Shown here in pieces: positions 21,539 through 30,324 of a DNA stretch of 64,000 bases. The stretch comes from CBDCYS01 sp965226185 (GTDB lineage: Bacteria; Acidobacteriota; Terriglobia; Bryobacterales; UBA6623), in assembly GCA_965226185.1 (NCBI GenBank), contig CBDDCT010000007.1, forward strand, positions 1,488,001-1,552,000, written 5' to 3'. Position numbers and translations under genes: made by a program. The first letter of the stretch is position 1; each line of letters starts with the position of its first letter. The notes below the pieces were generated by a model. The model searched no databases. It had not been told where the DNA came from and saw only the letters and a program-made list of their open reading frames with translations.

Positions 21539-21598
21539 TTGCTACACTTGGAGGCCCTGGTTCGTGTAGACTCGGAGACCATGACGAAAACCTGTCAA

Positions 21599-21697
21599 GA
21601 AGATTGAAACCCCCAAGATGCGGTCAACACCTTGGGGGCGAATCTTCCTTGGCGAGCTGCGAGAGGCTCTTCTGAAAGGACGATCTTACCCTTTCAG
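21599..21697 (+). ncRNA. Candidate structured RNA: two adjacent stem-loops
   Basis: The first stem pairs GAAGATT (21599-21605) with AATCTTC (21641-21647), then, after an internal loop, CCCCCAAG (21610-21617) with CTTGGGGG (21631-21638). The second pairs CTGAAAGG (21672-21679) with CCTTTCAG (21690-21697). They fall in the 313-base gap between the HTH gene and the membrane protein. They could be a 3'-UTR, a terminator without a U-tract, a recombination site or a small RNA. Strand is a guess. Confidence 0.35.
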
Positions 21698-21851
21698 TAT
21701 AGCGTATCCCCGTACAGCACCCGTCAGGTTAGCCGACGTGCATCCGTGGACATAAGCTGTCGCTGACCGAAGATGGGCGGTAAAAACACCGGCTTGCGAT
21801 GTTCTAGCAGTTCGCAGAGGACAGTGGGCCCTGAAAAAAGGGGTTTGGGAT

Positions 21852-22637
21852 ATGCCTAACGAGCATGATGAAAATGCGAATGCTACTACTACTCCGCAAG
21901 ACCCGCCAGCAGGGCGGCCGGTAATGCAAGGAGAAGAGCCTCCCCCGTCTCCTCCCTCCTGGCGCTCTTGGTTTTTTCCAGTTATTTCAGGTGTAACACT
22001 TACCGTACTATTCGCTTATCTGGCGTGGGTTGGTCAAAACTTGGTAAATTTGAGGAGCGACGTTCTTGCGACAAAGGCTCTCGTTGAACCCAGCGGCCCG
22101 GTGTCGGTGACAAAACGCTTGCTGGACAACCAGGGGGCCATTAAGCGCTCAACCTATCATCTTGCGAGGCTTGTCAGAGCGCTTCACGAAACAATATCTG
22201 AACGAGAAATAATAGATCTATATACCGACGAGATTAACAATGAATTTAACGAAGTTGCTTCTCTTGTTAATCCATTAAAAGATCCACGCGTTGCTATTAA
22301 ACCGAGCGAACAGGTCAAAGGAATGTACGCCTTTACCCTTCCTAAGGATGGGCCACCGTCCGAGGACGCGTTCGTCATGGCAGCTGGTCGGGTTACAGAC
22401 GTCTTCGAATCCGAAGAAGACGACGGGATGTTCTGGACAGTAGAGATTACGGACGAGTTGGGTTATCGTTATCTATACGCTCACTTGGCTGAACGATCTT
22501 TAAACAACGGTGATCCTGTCAACGCGGATGTGGTTGTGGGGAAGGTGGCGAGGGCATCACCTGTGTGCGTTCGAGTTGGAGTCTACCCTCCTGGTGGCTC
22601 TGCACCGATCGATTTCCGTTCCCTGATTTCTGAGTGA
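21852..22637 (+). CDS. Membrane-anchored protein with degenerate M23 (LytM)-like domain
   Basis: A 261-residue protein with a Pro-rich cytoplasmic N-terminus, one membrane segment (WFFPVISGVTLTVLFAYLAW, about residues 42-61), a helical region (about 85-150), and a C-terminal beta-rich part. The last part reads GRVTDVFES...FWTVEITDELGYRYLYAHL, then NNGDPVNADVVVGKVA, which follows the layout of M23/LytM metallopeptidases. The first His of the usual HxH pair may be present in YAHL, but the later HLHFE-type motif is replaced by VCVRVGVYPPG. It is therefore probably a non-catalytic binding domain, which is inference from pattern only. Codon use is visibly more AT-rich than in neighbours. Confidence 0.65.
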   Translation: MPNEHDENANATTTPQDPPAGRPVMQGEEPPPSPPSWRSWFFPVISGVTLTVLFAYLAWVGQNLVNLRSDVLATKALVEPSGPVSVTKRLLDNQGAIKRSTYHLARLVRALHETISEREIIDLYTDEINNEFNEVASLVNPLKDPRVAIKPSEQVKGMYAFTLPKDGPPSEDAFVMAAGRVTDVFESEEDDGMFWTVEITDELGYRYLYAHLAERSLNNGDPVNADVVVGKVARASPVCVRVGVYPPGGSAPIDFRSLISE

Positions 22638-22643
22638 GGACTC

Positions 22644-23120
22644 TTAGGGCTTTGAGTCAAGTTGCCCCATCAAAGCGCCCTTCAGCTTGAGCAACATCCT
22701 CTTGTCAGCGGTGTCCGATAGGTGTTTGTCGATGGAGGCCATCCCTATTCCGGAGACACACTTTCCGGCAGGGTCACAATCGATCCATTTTCGCGACTCG
22801 TCTTCCTCGCCATCCTCGAGTGCCCACACGCTGCCATCATCGCGGAAACCGTACTCAAGTGCGTTGCCCGTGCTCAAGTGTGCATAGCCCGTTAGGGTTC
22901 CGTAAACTTCCGTCGATCCATGCTGCCGGAGTACTTTGAAGTCTTCCTCCATGCTAGAGCCCGCTATGAGCCGCTCTGCGGACTCTCGAAGCTTCAAGCG
23001 TTCTGCAGAAGATTTCTCCCAAGGTGCGGCGCCACAACCCGACACCGTTAGCCAGACGGCCAGCAACGTCCCGGACAGAAGATGGCTGAAGGGCCACTTT
23101 GTGGGCTTTCTTTCCGACAT
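22644..23120 (-). CDS. Small lipoprotein of unknown function
   Basis: A 158-residue protein with a signal peptide ending in the lipobox VSGC (LLAVWLTVSGCG), so it should be lipid-anchored at the Cys. The mature part is charged and contains CDPAGKC, which could form a disulfide. A GGAGG eight bases before ATG 23120 supports the start. I recognise no family. It is convergent with the M23-like membrane protein, six bases apart at their stops, and both lie between IS copies 2 and 3. Confidence 0.68.
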   Translation of the reverse strand: MSERKPTKWPFSHLLSGTLLAVWLTVSGCGAAPWEKSSAERLKLRESAERLIAGSSMEEDFKVLRQHGSTEVYGTLTGYAHLSTGNALEYGFRDDGSVWALEDGEEDESRKWIDCDPAGKCVSGIGMASIDKHLSDTADKRMLLKLKGALMGQLDSKP

Positions 23121-23160
23121 GACCGCAACCTCCTTAGGACGCGCTTAGTCATTGATGTAA

Positions 23161-24961
23161 CCTGAATTATGCACCGATTCGGCGTAGCCATCGCCGATGG
23201 AGTTGTGGCGGTAGCGGCAGTCGTGTCAACTCAGTGATTTAGCAAGTCGTCTTTTCCTCTGTTTCCCTCCCTGTTTGAGCCGCCTGCCAATCCCGGCGGG
23301 CAAAAGCGGGCGGGCAAGCGGCGTGTTCCCAGTACGTTGCGGCGAGTGCATGAAATTTTATGCATGGAGCGCCCCTCAACTCAGCGCACCCTCCACCACC
23401 GGCGCGAAGCTCGATCCCGGTGGCCCCATCGCCCGCAGCCGCCGCATCAGCCGTTCAAACAGGCCCTTTTCCTCATAATGATCGCTGTAGCTGACACCCG
23501 TTCTGCCGGCGTGCCGCCAGATCTTGGCCGCCACGAACAGAAAGCGCAGCCGCGCCGTCGCCAGGGTGGTGTGCCGCAGTGTCTCCACGCTGGCTTGGGC
23601 TTCGCGGTTGAACAGCAGCAGCCAGCAGTTGAGGTTGTAGGCCAGCATGGCCAGCTGAAAGTGATTGCGGTTCATGTCAAAGCGGCGCGAGGGATGGGCC
23701 GCCAGCCCGGCGTCGTTGTTGGCCTCCTTGATGAGGTTCTCGGCTGCGGCGCGCTGATTGTAAAACCACACCACCGCCGCGATCGGTTCGGCCAGGTTGG
23801 TGACAAACACGCGGTAGGTGTAAGCGCTGGTGGCAAACAGCTGGTATTGCTCGGCCGCGCCGGCCGCGGGTTCGTTTTCGTAACGCAGCGCCAGGAAACG
23901 ACAGGCCCGCGCCCAGCCCTGCGGCTGGTAGAGGAATTCGCATTCCGCATCCGCATCGCTGTGGGGCGAGGGCTTCCAGGCCGCTTGCTGCAACTGCTCG
24001 ACCAGCCGCCTGGTCTTGCGCGCCACGATGACGAACTGACAAGCCGCCTTTTCATAGGCCTCCACCGCCTCCCAGCAATAAAACCCGGAATCGGCCCGCG
24101 CCAGGATTTTCTTCACGCCGTGCGGCAAAGCCCGAAAGGCGCTCTCGAGGTGGGCGGCGATCTGCCGGCCCGTGGGCCGGTCGCCGTTGCGCAACCCGCC
24201 CATCAGGTATTCGCGCGTCTCGGCCAGGAAAGTCAGTATCGGCTGGTAGCTGCGCTTGCCCTTGTTCTTGGGGTTGTAACTCTTGCGCCCGCCCATCTGG
24301 CGGCCGTAGAGCGTGTGCACGGTGGTGTCGGTGTCCAGCGTCACCGTCTCCAATTTCACCTGGGCCGCGGCCCAGACTCGTTCCCGCAGCTGGCGCTGAA
24401 TGGAAAGGATCTGCTTCGCCACGTTGAGGTGCAGCGAGGCCAGAAAGCGCCACAGCGTGGACTGCGGCGGCAGACGCGTCACTTGCAAGATGCCGGTCAA
24501 GATGGGGTCGCGGGCGATGAAGCGGAGTTGGTTCAGCCGCGCAAAGCCGACATAGAGGCCCAGCACGAGGGCCAGCACAAACTGGTAGAGGCTCATCACA
24601 CGGGTGATTCGTTTGTTCGTGATGGTTTCTTCCAGCAGCGCCTGGAAGCCGAGTTTTTCGAGCAGGGTGGCGACGGGCAGCAAGCCGCCGTAGGGAGTCA
24701 GATTCTTGCCGCGGAAGTGATAAGGCGTGGCAGCCCCGATTTTATTGGGCCGCGGGGCCCTCGCGCCCCGGCCTTGTTTGACGGGCCTTCGGGAGCTATG
24801 CTGTTTTCGCTTGGTAACCATTTGGGTGACCTCCTTGGGGTTGACTGGCGAAGCTGAAATCTTTGCCAGCCTACCTTATTACCCCATGTTTTCGGGGGTC
24901 CCCCAAATGGCCCCTGGCGGCTCAGCCCTCCTCCGGTGCATCCCGCAGTGCATAATTCAGG
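23161..24961 (-). mobile_element. IS1380-family element (ISEcp1-like ends), copy 3, 1801 bp
   Basis: Both terminal repeats and the transposase are intact. It differs from copies 1 and 2 by at least two bases near the ends (ACCGATT for ACAGATT, and GCATCCC for GCACCCC). The flanks are TGTAA on the left and TCTCA on the right, so there is no target duplication. This points to recombination between copies, or to deletion beside one end, after insertion. Confidence 0.93.
23376..24821 (-). CDS. IS1380-family transposase, copy 3
   Basis: A 481-residue DDE transposase with the same amino-acid sequence as the copies at 6613 and 19608. It is intact and carries the same catalytic-region motifs. It is the rightmost of three co-oriented copies within 18.6 kb, so homologous recombination among them could delete or duplicate the intervening genes. 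Confidence 0.93.
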   Translation of the reverse strand: MVTKRKQHSSRRPVKQGRGARAPRPNKIGAATPYHFRGKNLTPYGGLLPVATLLEKLGFQALLEETITNKRITRVMSLYQFVLALVLGLYVGFARLNQLRFIARDPILTGILQVTRLPPQSTLWRFLASLHLNVAKQILSIQRQLRERVWAAAQVKLETVTLDTDTTVHTLYGRQMGGRKSYNPKNKGKRSYQPILTFLAETREYLMGGLRNGDRPTGRQIAAHLESAFRALPHGVKKILARADSGFYCWEAVEAYEKAACQFVIVARKTRRLVEQLQQAAWKPSPHSDADAECEFLYQPQGWARACRFLALRYENEPAAGAAEQYQLFATSAYTYRVFVTNLAEPIAAVVWFYNQRAAAENLIKEANNDAGLAAHPSRRFDMNRNHFQLAMLAYNLNCWLLLFNREAQASVETLRHTTLATARLRFLFVAAKIWRHAGRTGVSYSDHYEEKGLFERLMRRLRAMGPPGSSFAPVVEGALS

Positions 24962-25149
24962 TCTCATAGTCATCCTCCTTGCCTCTCTCAGTCTTCAGCC
25001 AGGACTTCCGTCTTTGGCCATCCTGCATTAGGTAGAGTAGCTAAGCGTCGGCTGCGGTGCGACGTGTTGGGCTCCTGCTTCGGGCCGCCCGAACGCTGCT
25101 CGCTCCCTCAATCGCTAACTATAATCGCTGATCAGATTGACAGATCACA

Positions 25150-25338
25150 AGAGCTCGCTCAAATATTTTACAACTGTTACACCGACTGTCTTCATTAAAT
25201 TCTTCTGTGAGGGGACTCGACAGGCCGCGCAAGAAAGTGCGTTTCAGGCGGAGGTCGTCGGCGTCATAGACCTCGCCCACCGTGCCCCTCGCCGAGCTTG
25301 TCGAGGATCTTGTAGTGGCTGATGGTGGTGCCAACCAT
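25150..25338 (-). pseudogene. N-terminal relic of a bacterial Ser/Thr protein kinase
   Basis: Reading leftward from ATG 25338 gives MVGTTISHYKILDKLGEG, the usual start of acidobacterial Pkn-type kinases at the glycine-rich loop. A frameshift follows, and the next frame reads VGEVYDADDLRLKR, matching the V-Y-x-A-x-D-x-x-L-x-R region. Similarity then breaks down before the catalytic loop. The remnant lies between IS copy 3 and the hydrolase gene. A nearby IS-mediated deletion may have removed the rest. Confidence 0.65.
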
Positions 25339-25543
25339 CGACGCCCAGATTGTACCGCTACCGGATTACTGGTGATTACAAGCCTTCCCGCCGGCTAACC
25401 AATCCTAACACGGCTAGACCTTTGATCGGATTCGGTTTTCCCCATCCGACGAGCTTGTGGAGGGCCTTCGGCTGCCCTCGTGTCTTAAAGGCCAGGCGCC
25501 GCCAAACTCGGACTTTCGGCCGAAACGAGCTATCCTGGAGCGA

Positions 25544-26218
25544 ATGCGGGCTGAGCCGGAACCTTTCGCGCGCGACTATCCAGAGGGTCCGTCCGTGCGC
25601 GGGTACTTGCACGCCGCCGAAAAGCCCTCCAATGACGCGCTGGTTCTCACGCACGGCGCGGGCTCCAACTGTGGCGCGCCGCTACTCGTTGCCTTGGCGG
25701 AAGAGTTCGCCGAGGCCGGCGTGGCCACGCTGCGATGCGATCTGCCCTATCGCCAGTCGCGTCCCAAGGGACCACCCCATCGAGGCGACGCCAAACGGGA
25801 CCGCGAGGGGCTCAGGAGAGCAGTCGAGGCGGTTCGTGAGTTCGTAACCGGCCGCGTCTTCCTCGGTGGCCAGTCCTATGGAGGCAGGCAAACCACGCTG
25901 CTGGCGGCCGAGGACTCGGCAGTCGCCGCCGGTCTGCTGCTGATCTCCTATCCATTGCACCCTCCGGGCAAGCCCGAAAGCCTGCGTACCGCTCATTTCC
26001 CGGACGTGCAAGTTCCCGTGTTCTTCGCGCACGGGTCGAAAGACGCTTTCGGCTCGCTCGACGAGATGCGCGACGCTTTGCCGCTGATTTCCGCTTCCCA
26101 CGAGTTGTACGAAATCGACGGCGGCGGCCACGGGCTCATCAAGCGGGGAGCCGGGCAGGAGGCGATCCGCGGTCTGGCTTCCCGGATTCAGCAGGCGTTC
26201 GGGAGATTCGTGGGTTGA
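25544..26218 (+). CDS. Alpha/beta-hydrolase (TEX30/KANL3-like dienelactone hydrolase fold)
   Basis: A 224-residue cytoplasmic serine hydrolase. The order is oxyanion region LTHGAGSNCGAPL, nucleophile elbow GGQSYGGRQ (Ser at about 109), acid-bearing region HGSKDAFGS, and the catalytic His in DGGGHGL. No signal peptide is seen. The ATG at 25544 has GGAG close upstream. The open frame extends to 25457, but those residues resemble nothing. The substrate cannot be deduced. It is flanked by the kinase relic and the IS110 element and appears to stand alone. Confidence 0.8.
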   Translation: MRAEPEPFARDYPEGPSVRGYLHAAEKPSNDALVLTHGAGSNCGAPLLVALAEEFAEAGVATLRCDLPYRQSRPKGPPHRGDAKRDREGLRRAVEAVREFVTGRVFLGGQSYGGRQTTLLAAEDSAVAAGLLLISYPLHPPGKPESLRTAHFPDVQVPVFFAHGSKDAFGSLDEMRDALPLISASHELYEIDGGGHGLIKRGAGQEAIRGLASRIQQAFGRFVG

Positions 26219-26449
26219 GTTTGATGTGATACCGGAGCGTGGAGGGCGCCGAACAAGCTGTGAGTGCCTGCATAGTCAAATCGCTGCCGACTATGGCGGA
26301 AAACTTCAGACGCCCGCAACAGAGATAAAATGAGGAGGCTCGTCATCGGCAGAGTGAGCTAAACTCCCCGCGAAGGGCTTCGCCGCCCTGCGGGCGGCGA
26401 TCCCGGATGGTTTTCTGATCACAATCTGATCACTAGGAGATGACGAGCC

Positions 26450-27636
26450 ATGAAGAACCATAGCAAAACTTTCAGGCAACTGTCACAGCAGAAATCGAAG
26501 CGGAAAATGATCGAGCAAGGCCTCAACGTCGTAGCCGGGGTCGACCTCGGCGACAAGCACAGCCACGTCTGCCTGATCAATCTCGACGGCGAAATCGTCG
26601 AGCGCAAGAAGCTGCACACCTCGCCGACGGCGTTCGAGCGCTACTTCGGCGGCTGGTCCCCGATGCGGCTGGTGCTCGAAGCGGCACCCACGCCAACTGG
26701 GTGTACCGCTTGCTCACCCGGCTCGGGCACGAGCCGCTAATGGCCGACACGCACCGCCTGGCGCTGATCACGCAGTCGCTGTCGAAGGACGACCGCACGG
26801 ACGCCCAGCGGCTGGCCGAGTTGGGGCTGCGCCTGCCCGAGATGCTGAACGCCGTCGAGCCGTGTTCGCTGGCGATTCAATGCGACCGGGCCGTGCTGAA
26901 AGCACGCGAAACGCTGGTCGAGACCCGCACGAAACTGATCAACACCGTGCGCGGCGTCGTGAAAAGTTTCGGGGAGCGCTTGCCGGCTTCCAGCAGCGAG
27001 GCCTTCGTGAACAAAGCCCGCCCGCAAATCCCGGACGATCCGCGGGACGCGCTCAAGCCGCTGCTGGGCGTGATCCAGCACGTCAGCGACGAAATCCGCC
27101 GCTTTGACAAACGCATCGAGAAGCTGGGAGCGGAGAAATATCCGGCGACGAAGCGCTTGCGCTCGATCCGCGGGGTGGGGCCGGTCACCGCACTGGCGTT
27201 CGTGCTGAACCTGGACAACGATCCGCAACGGCTGCGGCGCAGCCGCGACGCCGGTCCGCGCATGGGGCTGCGGCCGAAGCGGCGCGATTCGGGCCAGCGC
27301 TCGCCCGAGCTGAGCATCACCAAAAGCGGCGACCGTATGTTGCGGCGACTGCTGGTGCAATGTTCGCAATACATTCTGGGACATCACGGGCAAGACTCGG
27401 AGCTGCGGCGCTGGGGACTGGGACTGGCGGCGCGGGGCGGCCCCAGCGCGAAGCGCAAAGCGGTCGTGGCGGTGGCGCGCAAACTGGCCGTGCTGCTGCA
27501 CGTGCTGTGGCGCCAGCATACCCTAACCAACAACCTCTTTCGTTTCAGTCACTCGCCACTTTTGGCCATGGAGTACGGTGCGTGGAAACTGCAAGGCGCG
27601 GACGGCAGTTGCGCCCTCGACGCCGGAGGCTGCTAG
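26450..27636 (+). pseudogene. IS110-family transposase with one-base frameshift
   Basis: The N-terminal part (26450 on) carries the DEDD-type RuvC-like motif VAGVDLGDKHSHVC and LVLEA. The rest, in another frame, has ADTHRLALI and KDDRTDAQRLAEL. The C-terminal Tnp_20 part shows IRGVGPVTALAFVL and SITKSGDRMLRRLLVQCSQY. The two frames meet at about 26684-26690, where GCGGCACC would need one more G to encode LEAGTHANWVYRLL. IS110 elements usually lack terminal repeats, and I cannot place the ends. A GC-rich hairpin (26381-26399) and a repeated TGATCAC precede the start. The frame ends at the stop of the adjacent minus-strand gene. Confidence 0.82.
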
Positions 27637-28046
27637 CTTTTGGCGGCGGGAGACAACTGCTTGATCGCCGTCCAGCTTCCGTAAAGGGCGATCAGCGAGA
27701 TCAGGAAGAGGATCATTCCCTGGTGGAGGTGTTCCATTCCATCGAACCTGTAAGAAGGCCGCGTGAAGGCGCAGACGAGCAATGACGAGACAAGCAGGTT
27801 CCACAGAAACATCAGCATGCGGGCAAGCTTGGAGCGCTTTCGGCTCAGCGCGACCGCAAGCAGGGCGAAGAGGGCCAGGCCAATGAGGGTTAGGGCCATG
27901 TTTTCGGGCTCGACGCCGGGGACGAGGTCGAAGTTGACGTCATGTCCCTCCAGCCAGCCAATGAACCCAACACCGAGCAGAAAGAGTGCGACACCCAGAT
28001 TGAAGACAATGGCAAACAGGCGCAAGAGCCAGCGGATAAACTTCAT
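27633..28046 (-). CDS. Small integral membrane protein, unknown function
   Basis: A 137-residue protein with about four hydrophobic segments, for example FAIVFNLGVALFLLGVGFIG and MALTLIGLALFALLAVAL. Its N-terminus is MKFIRWLLRL. I chose ATG 28046 because the first membrane helix follows at once and GAGG lies nine bases upstream; a longer frame to 28175 is not membrane-like. The end at 27633 touches the end of the IS110 frame, so the last residues might be affected by that insertion. No family recognised. Confidence 0.65.
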   Translation of the reverse strand: MKFIRWLLRLFAIVFNLGVALFLLGVGFIGWLEGHDVNFDLVPGVEPENMALTLIGLALFALLAVALSRKRSKLARMLMFLWNLLVSSLLVCAFTRPSYRFDGMEHLHQGMILFLISLIALYGSWTAIKQLSPAAKS

Positions 28047-28128
28047 CGATGAGACCTCGGATCGACGGGGATACGCCATTGTACAAGAACCGGCTTTGCC
28101 TCGCACGGCGGCGCCTATACTAGTCCGT

Positions 28129-29457
28129 ATGAGGTTCGGTTGGCGGGTGGCCGCTCTGGCGCTGGCTGTCAGCACCCTGTCCGTCGCGGCGGAGAGGGAG
28201 CCGCGGGAGGTCTACCAGCAACGGCGCGAGGCGCTGGCAAGCAAGCATTCCGACGGCATCATCCTGCTGTTTGGCTACGGGGAGCGCGAGGCGCAGGACG
28301 TGCGCTCGCCTTTTCGGCAGGAGAGCAACTTTTACTATCTGACAGGCTGGAATGAGCCGGGCGCGGGCCTTTTGCTGCTTCCCCAAAACGAGTCCCGCGA
28401 GAAGTACCGGGAGATTCTTTTCTTGCCGGCCCGCGATGCTTCCGAAGAAGGCTGGAATGGCTCTCGGGCCGGCCCCGACAATCCCGAGATTCTGGGTCTC
28501 ACGGGATTCTCTGATGTTCGCGACGTGGAGAGGCTACCCTCAGCCGTGAGCCGGGCGCTGGAGGACTACGGTTACGTGCGGTCCCTGCTGCCGGGTAAAG
28601 TCGGATTCGCCGACCAGCCGGAACCGGATCGCACGGAGCGGCTGGAGGAGCTTGCGCCGGGGTATTCCATTGGGGATGCGAGGCCGGCGATCACCGCCAT
28701 GCGGGCGGTGAAGACGGAGGGAGAGGTCGGGTTCATCGAGCGAGCTATTGGGGCCACGGTCGCGGCGCATCGGGCGGCCTGGAGCAAGATTCGTCCGGGC
28801 GTCCACGAGTACGAAGTGAGCGGCGTGATGATCGGCAAGATGCTGGAGCTGGGCTGCTCGAGGGTTGCCTACGCTCCGATCGTCGGCGGCGGTCCGCGGG
28901 CGCTGATCCTGCACTACGTCGAGAATAGCGGCCGTTTGGAGAGTGGAGAGCTGGTACTGATGGACGTGGGAGGGGAATATAGCCATTACGCGGCGGACCT
29001 GACGCGGACCGTTCCCGTGAACGGCCGGTTTAGCGCCCGGCAGAAGGAACTCTACGAGATTGTTCTGGGCGCCACCGAGGCCGCGATCGCCGCGGTGAGG
29101 CCGGGCATGACTCTCGCGGGGCGGGGAAGTAACAGTTTGTATGACGTTGCGCTCGAGTACCTCGATTCGCACGGCAAGGACAAGGGCGGTGATTCCTTGG
29201 GGCGATATTTGAGGCACAGCATCGGCCATTACGTCGGCTTGGGCGTGCATGATCCCGGCAGTCCCCACAACCCGCTCAAGGCGGGGATGGTGATTGCGAT
29301 CGAGTGCGGACTGTATATCCCGGAAGAGAAGATCGGCATTCGCATCGAAGATATGGTGCTGGTGACGAAGGACGGCGGGCGGGTGTTGAGCGGAGCACTG
29401 CCCCGGGGGGTTGAGGAGATCGAGGAGATTATGGCGGGTGACGGGCGACCGGAGTGA
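28129..29457 (+). CDS. Exported M24 aminopeptidase P-like peptidase
   Basis: A 442-residue protein that starts with a signal-type segment (MRFGWRVAALALAVSTLSVA) and therefore probably acts outside the cytoplasm. It has the aminopeptidase P N-terminal domain (about 25-165; FRQESNFYYLTGWNEPG) and a pita-bread metallopeptidase domain. Likely dinuclear-metal ligands are in LMDVGGEYSHYAADLTRT (two Asp), RHSIGHYVGLGVHD (His), IECGLY (Glu) and IRIEDMVLV (Glu). It should remove an N-terminal residue before proline. The ATG at 28129 fits the signal peptide; the frame upstream to 27763 is antisense to the membrane protein and is discarded. Confidence 0.9.
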   Translation: MRFGWRVAALALAVSTLSVAAEREPREVYQQRREALASKHSDGIILLFGYGEREAQDVRSPFRQESNFYYLTGWNEPGAGLLLLPQNESREKYREILFLPARDASEEGWNGSRAGPDNPEILGLTGFSDVRDVERLPSAVSRALEDYGYVRSLLPGKVGFADQPEPDRTERLEELAPGYSIGDARPAITAMRAVKTEGEVGFIERAIGATVAAHRAAWSKIRPGVHEYEVSGVMIGKMLELGCSRVAYAPIVGGGPRALILHYVENSGRLESGELVLMDVGGEYSHYAADLTRTVPVNGRFSARQKELYEIVLGATEAAIAAVRPGMTLAGRGSNSLYDVALEYLDSHGKDKGGDSLGRYLRHSIGHYVGLGVHDPGSPHNPLKAGMVIAIECGLYIPEEKIGIRIEDMVLVTKDGGRVLSGALPRGVEEIEEIMAGDGRPE

Positions 29458-29526
29458 CCCCGCTTTGCTGAGTTTCGAGGAACCGCTTTCCCCTACGGGC
29501 TGTCGCCCCGAGCGCCGAGCAGGCTG

Positions 29527-30174
29527 CTACTCTTCCGAGTAACCGTAGACGACGACGCCGATGACATCGTCGGCGGCCTTGAGGTCGAGGACCCAGTGTT
29601 CCATGTCGTCTTGCCAGATGTGGGCGGACTCGTCTCCATCGGGCAATTCGAGACGCATAATGGTCGGGTGGGGGTTGCCGGAGGAGTCCATACTCAGCTT
29701 CGTCAAGGTCTCGTACTCGTAGTTTTTGGCGGGGTCTTTGTCTGCTTCAACCGTAATCAGCAGGGCGAAATCACGGCTGGCGGCGACGCCCATGTGGTCT
29801 CCGTTTTCCGGATGCAACCCAAAGCGCATCGTGTACGCTCCGGGCTTGATGTTCTGCTCGCGGAAATCAGAACCCGTATCGGGGAAACGGACGACACCGA
29901 GAAGCGCTCCCTCGGGGATTGTGTCGAACCTTACCCCGAAGCCGCCCATCGTCTCACCTTCAAATGCGCTGGACCGCATCCAGAACTCGGCGGCTACCTT
30001 GCCGTCGGGTCCGGTGGCCGCCACGCCTTCGGACTGAAGCATGGAGCTGAGCGCTTCGGCAAGGCCCTCCGGTGGCGGGCTTCCGGCCGAGGCCTGGAAA
30101 TCCGCGGCGGCCAGCGGGAGGCTGAAGGCCAATACCAGGAAAGTAACGATCGCGTGGAGTCTTGTGATTTTCAT
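29527..30174 (-). CDS. Secreted protein of unknown function (CHRD-like layout uncertain)
   Basis: A 215-residue protein with a clear signal peptide (ITRLHAIVTFLVLAFSLPLA, then AAADF). The mature part is an acidic beta-rich domain with PPPEGLAEALSSMLQSEGV and GAYTMRFGLHPENGDHMGVAASRDFA. I do not recognise the family with confidence. The start ATG 30174 places the signal peptide at the N-terminus; the open frame to 30228 adds only uncharacteristic residues. It stands near another small secreted protein (30325-31011) on the same strand, 150 bases apart. Confidence 0.65.
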   Translation of the reverse strand: MKITRLHAIVTFLVLAFSLPLAAADFQASAGSPPPEGLAEALSSMLQSEGVAATGPDGKVAAEFWMRSSAFEGETMGGFGVRFDTIPEGALLGVVRFPDTGSDFREQNIKPGAYTMRFGLHPENGDHMGVAASRDFALLITVEADKDPAKNYEYETLTKLSMDSSGNPHPTIMRLELPDGDESAHIWQDDMEHWVLDLKAADDVIGVVVYGYSEE

Positions 30175-30324
30175 AACTCGTATCCTAATCCAGTTGACGG
30201 ACCGTTGGCTCGAAGGGTTTCGCGGCAAAACCCCCTGTTTCGGGCCAGAGAAAGAGAACGGCAGGAAGCTGGCACACAGCTCCCTGCCGTCATGATAGAA
30301 CTCTTCGCTCCGTCCGAGCGATGA

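Noticed and set aside
19388..24966. Composite transposon with a shared outer target duplication
   Set aside because: The outer flanks (TACCA and TCTCA) differ, and copy 2 has its own duplication, so a unit transposition is not supported.
26670..26710. Programmed frameshift in the IS110 transposase
   Set aside because: No slippery heptamer or stimulatory hairpin is seen at the junction; a simple one-base loss explains the frames.
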